Notes under the pieces: generated by a model | Database searches by the model: none | The model's input: the letters and a program-made list of their open reading frames with translations, nothing else | What the model was told of the DNA's origin: nothing | NCBI RefSeq assembly: GCF_002327085.1 | Contig: NZ_CP023429.1 | Span: 2,346,383-2,410,382, forward strand | DNA: 64,000 nt | Source of the DNA: Neisseria weixii | GTDB taxonomy: Bacteria; Pseudomonadota; Gammaproteobacteria; Burkholderiales; Neisseriaceae | Reading direction: 5' to 3' | Part shown: in pieces, positions 29,882-39,350 of the stretch | How positions within the stretch are numbered: position 1 is the first letter of the stretch | Layout of the letters: each line of letters begins with the position of its first letter | Translations under genes and position numbers: made by a program

Positions 29882-30913
29882 ATGGGCATTAAAGTCGCCA
29901 TTAACGGTTATGGCCGCATCGGCCGTCAAGTATTACGCGCCATCTACGATTACAACCTGCAAGACCAGCTCGAAATCGTCGCCGTCAACGCCAGCGGCAG
30001 CTTGGAAACCAACGCCCACCTGACCAAATTCGATACCGTACACGGCCGCTTCAACGCCGATGTCAGCCACGATGCCACTCATTTGATTATCAACGGCCAC
30101 AAAATCCCTTACTTCTCCACCCGCAATCCGGCCGAGCTGCCTTGGAAAGACTTGGACGTCGATTTGGTAATGGAATGCACCGGCGCGTTCACCAGCAAAT
30201 CCAAAGCCAATGTCCATTTGGAAAGCGGTGCGAAAAAAGTATTGATTTCCGCCCCGGGCGAAGCCGATGTCGATGCCACCGTGGTTTACGGCGTGAACGA
30301 TGATGTGCTGACTGCCGACATGACTGTCGTTTCCAACGCTTCCTGCACCACCAACTGCCTGGCACCTTTGGCCAAAGTATTGAATGAAAACATCGGCATC
30401 GTCAAAGGCGCGATGACCACCATCCACGCCCTCACCAACGACCAAACCGTGACCGACGTGCGCCACAAAGACCTGCGCCGCGCCCGCAGCGGTGTGGAAA
30501 ACATGATTCCGACCAAAACCGGCGCCGCCAAAGCCGTGGGCTTGGTGTTGCCTGACCTGAAAGGCAAACTCGACGGCTTGGCCATCCGCGTGCCGACCGT
30601 CAACGTATCCTTGGTTGACTTAAGCTTCCAAGCCGGCCGCGAAACGAGCGTGGAAGAAATCAACGAATTGATGAAAGCCGCTTCGGAACAAGGCCGTCTG
30701 AAAGGCGTATTGGGCTACAACACCCTGCCTTTGGTATCGATGGATTTCAACCACACCACCCAAGGCAGCAACTTCGACGCCACCCTGACCAAAGTCGTCG
30801 GCGGCAGCATGGTGAAAGTGTTCGCATGGTACGATAACGAATGGGGCTTCAGCTGCCAAATGCTGCGCACCGCCCTGCGTATGTTTGATTTGGAAGTGAA
30901 AGACTTTGAATAA
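29882..30913 (+). CDS. gap: Glyceraldehyde-3-phosphate dehydrogenase, type I
   Basis: The 343-residue enzyme oxidises G3P to 1,3-bisphosphoglycerate, or runs in reverse. It has the Rossmann motif [13 protein letters not shown], the catalytic Cys in [12 protein letters not shown] and a His in TIHALTNDQ. The residue after strand 2 that usually selects NAD (Asp in AINDL of E. coli GapA) is Ala here ([13 protein letters not shown]), as in GapB-like or NADP-using forms. An in-frame DUS encodes GRLKG. AGAGGAC just upstream is a strong ribosome site. Confidence 0.93.
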   Translation: MGIKVAINGYGRIGRQVLRAIYDYNLQDQLEIVAVNASGSLETNAHLTKFDTVHGRFNADVSHDATHLIINGHKIPYFSTRNPAELPWKDLDVDLVMECTGAFTSKSKANVHLESGAKKVLISAPGEADVDATVVYGVNDDVLTADMTVVSNASCTTNCLAPLAKVLNENIGIVKGAMTTIHALTNDQTVTDVRHKDLRRARSGVENMIPTKTGAAKAVGLVLPDLKGKLDGLAIRVPTVNVSLVDLSFQAGRETSVEEINELMKAASEQGRLKGVLGYNTLPLVSMDFNHTTQGSNFDATLTKVVGGSMVKVFAWYDNEWGFSCQMLRTALRMFDLEVKDFE

Positions 30914-30934
30914 TTGAGCTTGGCTTGATTGGTT

Positions 30935-30971
30935 AAAATGCCGTCTGAAAAAATTTTTTCAGACGGCATTT
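30935..30971. terminator. AT-DUS terminator after gap
   Basis: AAAATGCCGTCTGAAAAAA and its inverted copy. It is one of the few ATGCCGTCTGAA (AT-DUS) copies in the window. Confidence 0.85.
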
Positions 30972-30972
30972 A

Positions 30973-31245
30973 TTATGGGTAACGTTGTTTGGTATGCACT
31001 ACCGCAGCAATCAAAACTGCGGTTTCGGTAATTTTATACACAATCATATAATTCGGATGCACCACCCATTCTCTCGTGCCAAACACCTGACCCAAGCGGC
31101 CGGAATCGGGAAATTGTGCAAGGGTGCGCATGGCATTAAAAATTTGTTCTTCCAACTCAAACGCGGCCACCGGATTGAATTCAAAAATATAGCGGACGAT
31201 TTGGTCTAAGTCATCTTCTGCCTGTTGCGACCATTTAACCTGCAT
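30973..31245 (-). CDS. ParE/RelE-superfamily toxin
   Basis: The 90-residue protein has the ParE layout: VKWSQQAEDDLDQIVRYI in the first helix, then FPDSGRLGQVFGTREWVV and the strand YMIVYKI, ending VVHTKQRYP. ParE toxins poison DNA gyrase; related RelE toxins cut mRNA. The antitoxin gene overlaps its start by 11 bases, in the usual antitoxin-first order. Confidence 0.9.
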   Translation of the reverse strand: MQVKWSQQAEDDLDQIVRYIFEFNPVAAFELEEQIFNAMRTLAQFPDSGRLGQVFGTREWVVHPNYMIVYKITETAVLIAAVVHTKQRYP

Positions 31246-31422
31246 TTTTCAGATTCGCCATCAATTCCGCACGTCGTTGCGCAGCGCGTGCCAATACATC
31301 TTCCTGCTCATGCCACGTTTCGCTGCTCAAGCCTTTTTCCACCTTATCGGAAAGCCACGCATGATAATCATCGGCCTGCTGCTGGTATCGAATTGAGACA
31401 GAATCGGATCAAGCTTTTTCAT
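31235..31422 (-). pseudogene. PaaA2/'stability determinant'-type antitoxin (frameshifted)
   Basis: ATG at 31422 after AGGAG opens MKKLDPILSQFDT. Adding one C then gives QQQADDYHAWLSDKVEKGL and continues to a stop at 31235-31237, about 62 residues. The pattern DPILSxFxTxxQAxxYxxWLxxKV is that of the short antitoxins that pair with ParE2-like toxins. If the frameshift were real the toxin would be unopposed, so a consensus error is more likely. Confidence 0.72.
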
Positions 31423-31497
31423 CTGTTTTCTCCTGAAAAATCTGAGTCCTATCGTGCCTGTTTTCATTATATTTGTCAATCCAAGGCAGACACCATC

Positions 31498-31546
31498 AGG
31501 CCGTCTGAAGATTAAAACACACTTGCAACCACGTTTTCAGACGGCC
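31498..31546. repeat. Inverted DUS pair upstream of the TA pair and uvrD
   Basis: CAGGCCGTCTGAAG and TTTTCAGACGGCCTTC are separated by about 22 bases between divergent genes. A third DUS follows at about 31590. Confidence 0.6.
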
Positions 31547-31605
31547 TTCTTCATCGTTTTATATTAAAATACCGCATTCCAAAATCTTTTTCAGACGGCC
31601 TCATC

Positions 31606-33807
31606 ATGTTTCCCAGCGAATCCCCTTCTTCTTTGTTAAGCGGCTTGAATCCCGAGCAGCTTGCCGCCGTGACTTGGCCGCTGCAATCGGCTTTGGTGTT
31701 GGCCGGCGCGGGCAGCGGCAAAACGCGTGTGCTGACGACGCGCATTGCGTGGCTGTTGCAAAGCGGTCAGGCCAGTGTGCACAGCATTATGGCGGTGACG
31801 TTTACCAACAAAGCCGCCAAAGAAATGCAGACGCGCTTGGGCGCGATGATTCCGGTGAACGTGCGCGCCATGTGGCTGGGCACGTTTCACGGTTTGTGCC
31901 ACCGCTTTTTACGGCTGCACCACCGCGACGCCAACCTGCCGGCGGCTTTTCAGATTCTCGACAGCAGCGACCAACTGGCCCTAATCAAACGCATGCTGAA
32001 GCAGCTCAACATCGCCGAAGAAATCATGGCGCCGCGCAGCCTGCAGGGATTTATCAATGCGCAAAAGGAAAACGGCCTGCCCGCGTCTGCCCTGCAAGCG
32101 CCGGATCCGCACACACAGCGCATGATTGAATGCTATGCCGAATACGACCGCATCTGCCAGCGTGAAGGCGTCGTCGATTTTGCCGAACTCATGTTGCGCA
32201 GTTATGAAATGCTCAAAAGTAACGAAATGCTGCGCGTGCATTATCAAAACCGTTTCAACCATATTTTGGTGGACGAATTCCAAGACACCAACAAGCTGCA
32301 ATATGCGTGGCTCAAGCTGATGGCGGGCAATCAGGCAGCGGTGTTTGCCGTGGGCGACGACGACCAAAGCATTTACCGTTTCCGCGGAGCCAATGTCGGC
32401 AACATGACCGCGCTGATGAAAGAGTTCGCCATCGAAGCGCCGATCAAGCTCGAGCAAAACTACCGCTCGGTAGGCAATATTCTCGCTGCCGCCAATGCCG
32501 TGATTGAAAACAACGACGAGCGTTTGGGCAAAAACCTGCGCACCGACGCCGAGTTGGGCGACAAAATCCGCTACCTTTCCGCGCCCAGTGATTTTGAAGA
32601 AGCGCAGTTCATCATCGACGAAGCCAAATCACTGCAACGCGAAGGCTGGCCGCTGTCGGAAATGGCCGTACTCTACCGCAGCAACGCCCAATCGCGCGTC
32701 ATCGAGCAAGCCCTGTTCCGCAGCGGCGTGCCGTATAAAATCTACGGAGGCCTGCGCTTTTACGAGCGTCAAGAAATCAAACACGCGCTGGCTTACCTGC
32801 GCTTGGCGGTCAACCCCGATGACGACAACGCCCTGTTGCGCGTAATTAACGTGCCCGCCCGCGGCATCGGCGCACGCACGATTGAAAACCTTCAGACGGC
32901 CGCTAGCGAGCAAGGCATTTCCCTGTGGCAGGCGGCCTGCGATGCCGGTGCCAAAGCCACCAAAATCGCCGCATTCGTCCAACTGATTGAAAACCTGCGC
33001 AACCAAATCGGCCAATTGTCGCTGGCCGAAATCATGGTCAGCGTGATTCAAGACAGCGGCTTGGTCGAATTCTACAAAACGCAAAAAGGCGACCACCAAG
33101 ACCGCTTGGACAACTTAGACGAATTGGCCAATGCCGCCGTCGCGTTCAAGCCCGAAGAAAGCAATTTTGAAATCCTGCCGGAAAACGCCGCCGAACACCC
33201 TGCCTTTGCGGTATTGTCTTTCCTCAGCAACGCCGCGCTGGAATCAGGCGAAAACCAAGCCGGCGAAGGCGAAGACGCGATTCAGCTGATGACCGTCCAC
33301 GCCGCCAAAGGCTTGGAATTCAACGCCGTTTTCCTCACCGGCATGGAAGAAGGCCGCTTCCCGAGTGAACTCAGCCTCGCCGAACGCGGCGGCCTCGAAG
33401 AAGAACGCCGCCTGATGTACGTCGCCATCACCCGCGCACGCAAACGCCTCTACATCACCATGGCACAACAACGCATGCTGCACGGCCAAACCCAATTCGG
33501 CATCGTGTCGCGCTTCGTCGAAGAAATCCCGCCCGAAGTGTTGCATTACCTGTCGGCGAAAAAACAAAATTTCAACAGCTTTACCGATGCCCCGCGTACC
33601 CGCAGCAATAAAGTTGTCGAAGACTACAAGCTGCCGCAGGAATACGCCGGTTTCCGCATCGGCCAAAACGTGCGCCACACCAAATTCGGCACCGGCGTGA
33701 TTATCGATGCGGTCAATAAAGGCGAATCGGCGCGGCTGACGATTAATTTCGGCAAAGAAGGCGTGAAGGAATTGGATACGAAATTTGCGAAATTGGAAGT
33801 GGTTTGA
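31606..33807 (+). CDS. uvrD: DNA helicase II UvrD
   Basis: UvrD is the SF1 3'-5' helicase of nucleotide excision and mismatch repair. It has 733 residues: Walker A AGAGSGKT at 33-40, VTFTNKAAKEM, LVDEFQDTN, DDQSIYRFRGAN, MTVHAAKGLEF and VAITRARKRLYI, in the standard helicase order. The C-terminal tail NVRHTKFGTGVI is the usual UvrD/PcrA Tudor-like piece. A DUS inside the frame encodes LQTAA. Closed by a DUS terminator. Confidence 0.96.
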   Translation: MFPSESPSSLLSGLNPEQLAAVTWPLQSALVLAGAGSGKTRVLTTRIAWLLQSGQASVHSIMAVTFTNKAAKEMQTRLGAMIPVNVRAMWLGTFHGLCHRFLRLHHRDANLPAAFQILDSSDQLALIKRMLKQLNIAEEIMAPRSLQGFINAQKENGLPASALQAPDPHTQRMIECYAEYDRICQREGVVDFAELMLRSYEMLKSNEMLRVHYQNRFNHILVDEFQDTNKLQYAWLKLMAGNQAAVFAVGDDDQSIYRFRGANVGNMTALMKEFAIEAPIKLEQNYRSVGNILAAANAVIENNDERLGKNLRTDAELGDKIRYLSAPSDFEEAQFIIDEAKSLQREGWPLSEMAVLYRSNAQSRVIEQALFRSGVPYKIYGGLRFYERQEIKHALAYLRLAVNPDDDNALLRVINVPARGIGARTIENLQTAASEQGISLWQAACDAGAKATKIAAFVQLIENLRNQIGQLSLAEIMVSVIQDSGLVEFYKTQKGDHQDRLDNLDELANAAVAFKPEESNFEILPENAAEHPAFAVLSFLSNAALESGENQAGEGEDAIQLMTVHAAKGLEFNAVFLTGMEEGRFPSELSLAERGGLEEERRLMYVAITRARKRLYITMAQQRMLHGQTQFGIVSRFVEEIPPEVLHYLSAKKQNFNSFTDAPRTRSNKVVEDYKLPQEYAGFRIGQNVRHTKFGTGVIIDAVNKGESARLTINFGKEGVKELDTKFAKLEVV

Positions 33808-33838
33808 ATTGGCCCCGAACTGATTGAATTGACATGAT

Positions 33839-33872
33839 AAAGGCCGTCTGAAATAATTTTCAGACGGCCTTT
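33839..33872. terminator. DUS terminator after uvrD
   Basis: AAAGGCCGTCTGAAA and its inverted copy with an AT loop and trailing TTTC. Confidence 0.8.
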
Positions 33873-33908
33873 CTTATCCCATCACTTTGCATAAAAAGGA
33901 ACCCCATC

Positions 33909-34316
33909 ATGCCCCACATCTCCACCGTCCGCTACACCGGCAACCTGCACAACGATTTAACCCACTTACAAAGCGGCGACACGATTTCCACCGATGCGCC
34001 AACCGATAACAACGGCAAAGGCGAAGCGTTTTCGCCGACGGATTTGCTGGCCACTTCGCTGGCCGCTTGTGCGCTGACGATTATGGGCATGAAAGCCGAT
34101 GATTTGAGCGTAGGCTTAGCCGGCGCGCGGGCGGAAGTGGGCAAGGAAATGGCGGCCAATCCGCGCCGTGTGGCGAAGGTCACGGTTGATTTTTATTTGA
34201 ACGCAGATTTAGACGAACGCAGCCGCGCGGTTTTAGAAGCGGCGGCGCATACTTGTCCGGTCGCGAAAAGTTTGAGTGCGGATTTGGTGCAGGAATTTGT
34301 GTTCCATTACGAATGA
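33909..34316 (+). CDS. OsmC-family protein (YhfA-like)
   Basis: The 135-residue OsmC fold has the N-terminal catalytic-type Cys in LATSLAACALTIMGM and the second Cys in AAHTCPVAKSL, as in thiol peroxidases of this family. It is a soluble protein of likely redox role. Ribosome site AAGGA precedes ATG 33909. Confidence 0.9.
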   Translation: MPHISTVRYTGNLHNDLTHLQSGDTISTDAPTDNNGKGEAFSPTDLLATSLAACALTIMGMKADDLSVGLAGARAEVGKEMAANPRRVAKVTVDFYLNADLDERSRAVLEAAAHTCPVAKSLSADLVQEFVFHYE

Positions 34317-34343
34317 TTCGGGCGCGTGAATGCGTTTGAGGCA

Positions 34344-34388
34344 GATAGTAAAGGCCGTCTGAAAAATTTTCAGACGGCCTTTACTATC
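34344..34388. terminator. 45-base DUS palindrome terminator
   Basis: GATAGTAAAGGCCGTCTGAA and its inverted copy meet almost without a loop, between convergent genes. Confidence 0.85.
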
Positions 34389-34413
34389 AAATTTTCAATA
34401 AGTTATCAGTTTT

Positions 34414-34737
34414 TTATTTCACGATTTCCACAGGCCCGTGGTCGTCGCAATGGTCGCCGTGTTGGTGATGCAGGCGGCCGTTAACGATGTAGTCGACGTG
34501 ATCGCCGTGTGGCACGGCTTCGTGGCCGCAGCCTTCGCCGTGAACGTGGTCGCCGCAGTCGCTGACGGATGGCAGCCGTCGGGATTGGTGCCGTCAACGG
34601 CTAAAGTGTGTTCATCGTAATGGCCGTCGTGTTCGTGGTGCAGATGACCGTCGTGCAGGTAGTCAATGTGGTCATCGTGTTTGATCGCAGTCTTGGCCGT
34701 GAACGTGGTTGTGTTCGTGATGGATTTTGCAGGTCAT
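34414..34737 (-). pseudogene. Histidine-rich small protein (two frameshifts)
   Basis: ATG 34737 after GGAGG opens MTCKIHHEHNHVHGQDCD. An indel near 34680 leads to IKHDDHIDYLHDGHLHHEHDG. A second near 34565 leads to SDCGDHVHGEGCGHE and GRLHHQHGDHCDDHG, ending VEIVK at 34416-34414. Start and stop share one phase, so the two shifts cancel. The product, about 107 residues, is roughly one quarter His plus many Asp and Cys, with a repeated GDHVDY/DDHIDY motif. It has no signal peptide. A nickel, zinc or copper store is the obvious inference. Annotation pipelines would miss it because of the frameshifts. Confidence 0.7.
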
Positions 34738-34963
34738 GATGGTTTCCTCCATGAGACGGTATGCCTTTTCAGGCAGAATTGGTATGTGTTTATCTTATGT
34801 TTTTCTCAAAATTTATTCAATAAACTTTTGATTTTAACGAATTTTATTATGATATATCAGTTATGGTATAGCATTCTTATCCCGGCGGCACAAGCATTTT
34901 TTTCAGACGGCCTTTATAATGCGTGTTTATACATGACATACCGTTAGAAACGGAAAACGCAAG

Positions 34964-35815
34964 ATGTGGGATACTGTAAAACTTTGGCTGCAAGAGATTC
35001 CGGCCAGCTATGAAATCATTGAATCGGTGCTGATGATTATCGGCATCTTGGCGGTGCGCACGCTGCTTTTGGGCGCGCATTTCCGCAGCCATCCGGATTT
35101 GTCGATTGAGACCAAGCGCCGCGCGTTGGTCGTGAGCCGCAATCTGACGCTGATTTTGGTGTTGCTGGGTTTGGCAATGATTTGGGCAACACAGATTCAG
35201 ACAGTGGCTTTGTCGATGTTTGCGGTGGCGGCGGCGATTGTGGTGGCCACCAAAGAATTGATTATGTGTTTGTCGGGCAGCGTGTTACGCTCGATTACCA
35301 AACAATATTCGGTGGGCGATTATATTGAAATCAACGGCTTGCGCGGCCGTGTGGTCGATATTAATTTGTTGAATACGCTGATGATGGAAATCGGTCCCAA
35401 TGCCTTGGTCGGCCAGCTTTCGGGCGACACGATTTCATTCCCCAACAGCCTGCTGCTCAATCATAATGTGCGTCGCGACAATGTGTTGGGACCCTATGTA
35501 ATTCACACGGTGCAGATTCCCGTGCCGATTCATTTGGATTCGGATGCGGTGGTGTCGCGTTTGAAAGCGGTGTTGGAGCCGTTGTGCGCACCTTACATTG
35601 CCGATATTTCCAAATATTTGGAAGCGGTGCAGGTGGAAAAGCTGTTTATCACGCCCGCCGCCGAGCCGCGCGTGACCCGCGTGCCGCATGATGACAAGGT
35701 GTACAACATCATTGTGCGTTTTGCCGCGCCGGTGGCGAAGCGTTTGGAAATTCAGCAAACGGTGTTGGACGAATTTTTACGGGTGCAGCATCAATTATTA
35801 CATGCCGATTCATAA
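34964..35815 (+). CDS. Small-conductance mechanosensitive channel (MscS family)
   Basis: The 283-residue protein has three membrane spans and the MscS pore/beta region: VALSMFAVAAAIVVATKELI, then SITKQYSVGDYIEINGLRGRVVDI and ISFPNSLLLN. It is a short, three-span MscS form and should relieve osmotic down-shock. The preceding 220 bases contain one DUS. Confidence 0.93.
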   Translation: MWDTVKLWLQEIPASYEIIESVLMIIGILAVRTLLLGAHFRSHPDLSIETKRRALVVSRNLTLILVLLGLAMIWATQIQTVALSMFAVAAAIVVATKELIMCLSGSVLRSITKQYSVGDYIEINGLRGRVVDINLLNTLMMEIGPNALVGQLSGDTISFPNSLLLNHNVRRDNVLGPYVIHTVQIPVPIHLDSDAVVSRLKAVLEPLCAPYIADISKYLEAVQVEKLFITPAAEPRVTRVPHDDKVYNIIVRFAAPVAKRLEIQQTVLDEFLRVQHQLLHADS

Positions 35816-35987
35816 TGCCCGCTGATGCTCAAACCCCCGATCGGGTGGTTTGATTTTTTTCAGACGGCCTGACTGTTTTCAATGCTAAACTTGAGTTCAA
35901 CCAAATTGGCTCTATATATTGTTTATCGTTTTTTCGTTCAGACGGCCTCCAATAACAAGGCCGTCTGAAAACACAAAGGAAAGCCCC

Positions 35988-38039
35988 ATGACCGACAACG
36001 TTTTATTATCTCTTGACGACGAGCCGAAATTCGACCAAATTCAAACCGAACTCATCAAGCCGGCCATACAAACCGCCATCGCCGAAGCGCGCGGACAGAT
36101 TTCGGCGGTCAAAGCCCAACCCGACACCACTTGGCGCAACACGGTCGAAGCACTCACCGACATCACCGAGCGCGTCGGCCGCATTTGGGGCGTGGTGGCG
36201 CATTTGAATTCGGTGGTCGATACGCCTCAATTGCGTGCGGTGTATAACGAATTAATGCCGGAAGTAACGGTATTTTTCACCGAAATCGGCCAAGATATCG
36301 AATTATATGAGCGTTTCAAAGCGATTAGAGCCTCTGCCGAATTCGACCGCCTGACCGAAGCGCAGCAAACCAAGCTGGCGCACGATTTGCGTGATTTTGT
36401 GTTGAGCGGTGCGGAATTGCCGGCCAAACAACAAGTCGAACTGGCCGCGCTGCAAACCGAAGGCGCGCAATTGTCCGCCCAATTCTCGCAAAACGTCTTG
36501 GATTCGACCGATGCGTTTGCCCTGTATTTTGACGATGCCGCGCCGCTGGCCGGTGTTCCGGAAGATGCGCAGGCCATGTTTGCCGCCGCTGCCGAAGCGG
36601 AAGACAAAAGCGGCTACAAAGTCGGCCTGCAAATGCCGCATTATCTGGCCGTGATGCAGTATGCCGACAACCGCGGGCTGCGCGAACAAATCTACCGCGC
36701 CTATGTGACCCGCGCCAGCGAATTGAGCAACGACGGCAAATTCGACAACACCGCCAACATCAACCGCACCTTGGAAATTGCCCTGCAAACCGCCAAGCTG
36801 CTTGGTTTTGCCAACTATGCCGAATTGTCGCTGACCACCAAAATGGCCGACACGCCGGCGCAAGTGACCGGTTTTCTACGCGATTTGGCCAAACGTGCCA
36901 AACCGTTTGCCGAAAAAGACTTGGCCGAAGTGCGCGCCTTTGCCGCCGAAGAATTGGGTTTGGCCGACCTGCAGCCGTGGGATTTGACCTACGCGGGCGA
37001 AAAATTGCGCCAAGCCAAATATGCCTTCAGCGAAACCGAAGTGAAACAATATTTCCCGGTGAGCAAAGTGCTGCACGGCCTGTTTGCCCAAATCAACCGC
37101 TTATACGGCGTGAATTTCATCGAAAAACGCGTGCCGGTTTGGCATCCTGACGTGCGCTATTTTGAATTGGAAAACGGCGGCGCGATTATCGGCGGCGTGT
37201 ACATGGATTTATACGCCCGCGAAGGCAAGCGCGGCGGCGCGTGGATGAACGACTACAAAGGCCGCCGCCGCTTTATGGACGGCGGCCGGGCCGGCCAAAT
37301 CCAAACCCCGACCGCTTATTTGGTGTGCAACTTCACCCCGCCGGCAGGCGGCAAAGAACCGCGCTTGAGCCACGATGAAATCCTGACCCTGTTCCACGAA
37401 ACCGGCCACGGTCTGCATCATTTGTTGAGTCAAGTAGAAGAATTGGGCGTGAGCGGCATCAACGGCGTGGAATGGGATGCGGTCGAGCTGCCGAGCCAGT
37501 TTATGGAAAATTTCGTGTGGGAATACGATGTGTTGGCCGAAATGTCTGCCCACGAAGACAACGGCGCTGCCCTGCCGCGCGAATTGTTCGACAAAATGGC
37601 CGCCGCCAAAAACTTCCAACGCGGCCTGTTTATGGTGCGCCAAATGGAATTCGCCCTGTTTGATATGCTGATTTACAGCGAAACCGATGCAGGCCGTCTG
37701 AACAACTGGGCGCAAGTGTTGGACGAGGTGCGCGAAGAAGTCGCCGTGATTCGCCCGCCGCAATACAACCGCTTCGCCTTGAGCTTCGGTCACATCTTTG
37801 CCGGCGGCTACTCGGCCGGTTATTACAGCTACGCATGGGCGGAAGTGTTGAGCGCGGATGCTTACGCCGCCTTTGAAGAAAGCGACGATCTGCGCGCCAC
37901 CGGCAAACGCTTCTGGCGCGAAATTCTGGCCGTCGGCGGCTCGCGCCCGGCAGCCGAATCGTTCAAAGCCTTCCGCGGCCGCAAACCGCAAATCGATGCC
38001 CTGCTGCGCCACAGCGGTTTTGATGTGGATGCGGCTTGA
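35988..38039 (+). CDS. prlC: Oligopeptidase A (M3 metallopeptidase)
   Basis: This cytoplasmic zinc endopeptidase degrades signal peptides and short oligopeptides. From ATG 35988, after AAAGGAAAG, it has 683 residues. The zinc motif is FHETGHGLHH, followed by Glu in FVWEYDVLAEMS. The upstream in-frame extension is DUS-rich spacer, so I reject the longer start. An internal DUS encodes GRLNN. Confidence 0.95.
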   Translation: MTDNVLLSLDDEPKFDQIQTELIKPAIQTAIAEARGQISAVKAQPDTTWRNTVEALTDITERVGRIWGVVAHLNSVVDTPQLRAVYNELMPEVTVFFTEIGQDIELYERFKAIRASAEFDRLTEAQQTKLAHDLRDFVLSGAELPAKQQVELAALQTEGAQLSAQFSQNVLDSTDAFALYFDDAAPLAGVPEDAQAMFAAAAEAEDKSGYKVGLQMPHYLAVMQYADNRGLREQIYRAYVTRASELSNDGKFDNTANINRTLEIALQTAKLLGFANYAELSLTTKMADTPAQVTGFLRDLAKRAKPFAEKDLAEVRAFAAEELGLADLQPWDLTYAGEKLRQAKYAFSETEVKQYFPVSKVLHGLFAQINRLYGVNFIEKRVPVWHPDVRYFELENGGAIIGGVYMDLYAREGKRGGAWMNDYKGRRRFMDGGRAGQIQTPTAYLVCNFTPPAGGKEPRLSHDEILTLFHETGHGLHHLLSQVEELGVSGINGVEWDAVELPSQFMENFVWEYDVLAEMSAHEDNGAALPRELFDKMAAAKNFQRGLFMVRQMEFALFDMLIYSETDAGRLNNWAQVLDEVREEVAVIRPPQYNRFALSFGHIFAGGYSAGYYSYAWAEVLSADAYAAFEESDDLRATGKRFWREILAVGGSRPAAESFKAFRGRKPQIDALLRHSGFDVDAA

Positions 38040-38062
38040 TTAAAGGTAGATTGAAGGGTCAT

Positions 38063-38100
38063 AAAGGCCGTCTGAAACTGTATGTTCAGACGGCTTTTTT
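38063..38100. terminator. DUS terminator after prlC
   Basis: AAAGGCCGTCTGAA and TTCAGACGGCTTTTTT with a 7-base loop and a T-run. Confidence 0.8.
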
Positions 38101-38167
38101 CACCCACCATCCACCCACTTTTACGGCATAATACGTCTTAACCTTACGCTTCAAAATTGCACACACC

Positions 38168-39235
38168 ATGAGCCTACACCCACCTTCGACCTCGCTTTAC
38201 CGCAACGCCACTTACCTGATGATGGCGGCCAGCTTATGGGGCATTTTGTATTTCCGTTTGCTGCCGTTGTTGTTTGCGGTGATTCTGACGTATGTGTTCA
38301 TCACCAAAACCAACGGCATCATTTTGTGGCTGCGCCGCCGTTTGCTGTCGCGCAATACGCTGCTCGACCGCTCGTTGAGTGTGCACAACATCAACCTGCT
38401 CTCCACCACGCTGACCATCGGCATTGTGTCGCTGATTTTGTTTTTGCTGTCGATGGGTGTTTATCATTTGATACACGGCGGCAATGTGTCGGTGATGCTG
38501 GATAAGCTGGCGGCGATTTTGGCCGACACCAAAAGCAGCGATAATTTGCCCGAGTTTGTATTGAACCTGCTGCCCGATAATTTGGAACAAATCAAGCAAT
38601 ACGGCATTCGGCTGATCGAAGAATACAGCGCCGCGCTGACCCGCATCAGCACCCACAGCATTGCCTCTTTCGTGCATATTCTGCTGGGCATCATCATCGG
38701 CGTGATGTTGAGCTACCACCGTTTGCGTATGCGCCGCCAACGCCGCAGCATGCCGGCATTTAAGCGGGAAATGGTGCAGCGCATCGTCAATTTCGAACTG
38801 AGTTTCGAACGCGTGTTCATCGCGCAGGCAAAAATTTCCTTGGTCGATACCTTCCTGACCGGCCTGTATCTTTACCTGATTCTGCCGCTTTTCGATATCG
38901 AGCTGCCGTTTCGGGTGACCGTGTTGATTATTGCCTTTATCGTCGGGCTGATTCCGGTGGCGGGCAACCTGATTTCCAACACCATCATCATCATTTTGAG
39001 CTTGGGCATTTCGCTCTATGTCGCCATCGCTTCATTGGTATTTTTGGTGGTGATCCACAAATTGGAATATTTTTTAAATGCCAAAATCATCGGTTCGGAA
39101 ATCGAAGCCGGCGCGTGGGAATTGCTGGTGGCGATGATTGTGTTCGAACGCATATTCGGCATCGGCGGCATTGTGGTCGCACCGGTTTATTATGCGTATG
39201 TGAAAAACGAAATGAAGTGGCAGAAGCTGATTTAG
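38168..39235 (+). CDS. AI-2E family transporter (PerM/YdiK type)
   Basis: The 355-residue membrane protein has paired N-terminal spans (FRLLPLLFAVILTYVFI), a soluble middle domain, and C-terminal spans with VGLIPVAGNLISNTIIIIL and GGIVVAPVYYAYVK, typical of this superfamily. Members are secondary transporters of uncertain substrate; AI-2 export is only one case. The promoter segment ACTTTTACGGCATAATACG at 38117 resembles one before the permease gene at 40098. Confidence 0.88.
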   Translation: MSLHPPSTSLYRNATYLMMAASLWGILYFRLLPLLFAVILTYVFITKTNGIILWLRRRLLSRNTLLDRSLSVHNINLLSTTLTIGIVSLILFLLSMGVYHLIHGGNVSVMLDKLAAILADTKSSDNLPEFVLNLLPDNLEQIKQYGIRLIEEYSAALTRISTHSIASFVHILLGIIIGVMLSYHRLRMRRQRRSMPAFKREMVQRIVNFELSFERVFIAQAKISLVDTFLTGLYLYLILPLFDIELPFRVTVLIIAFIVGLIPVAGNLISNTIIIILSLGISLYVAIASLVFLVVIHKLEYFLNAKIIGSEIEAGAWELLVAMIVFERIFGIGGIVVAPVYYAYVKNEMKWQKLI

Positions 39236-39242
39236 GCTTATC

Positions 39243-39284
39243 CAAAGGCCGTCTGAAAGTAAAATCAAACGTTCAGACGGCCTT
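39243..39284. terminator. DUS terminator after the AI-2E family gene
   Basis: CAAAGGCCGTCTGAAAG and its inverted copy around an AT-rich loop. Confidence 0.75.
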
Positions 39285-39350
39285 GATATTATCAAGCTAC
39301 AACCTATTCAGACATATGCCGGCCGCAGCTCAAGCCAAGATTTGGTTTTC

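Noticed and set aside
34438..34620. Plus-strand Val-rich open frame
   Set aside because: It is the shadow of the His-rich minus-strand gene: GTG and GTC triplets complement His and Asp codons.
35919..35987. Upstream in-frame start of prlC
   Set aside because: The extension is DUS-containing spacer, and the start at 35988 has a good ribosome site and matches family length.
36303..36863. Minus-strand open frame of 186 codons opposite prlC
   Set aside because: It is the antisense shadow of a well-supported oligopeptidase gene and has a low-complexity, Gly/Arg/Gln-rich composition without motifs.
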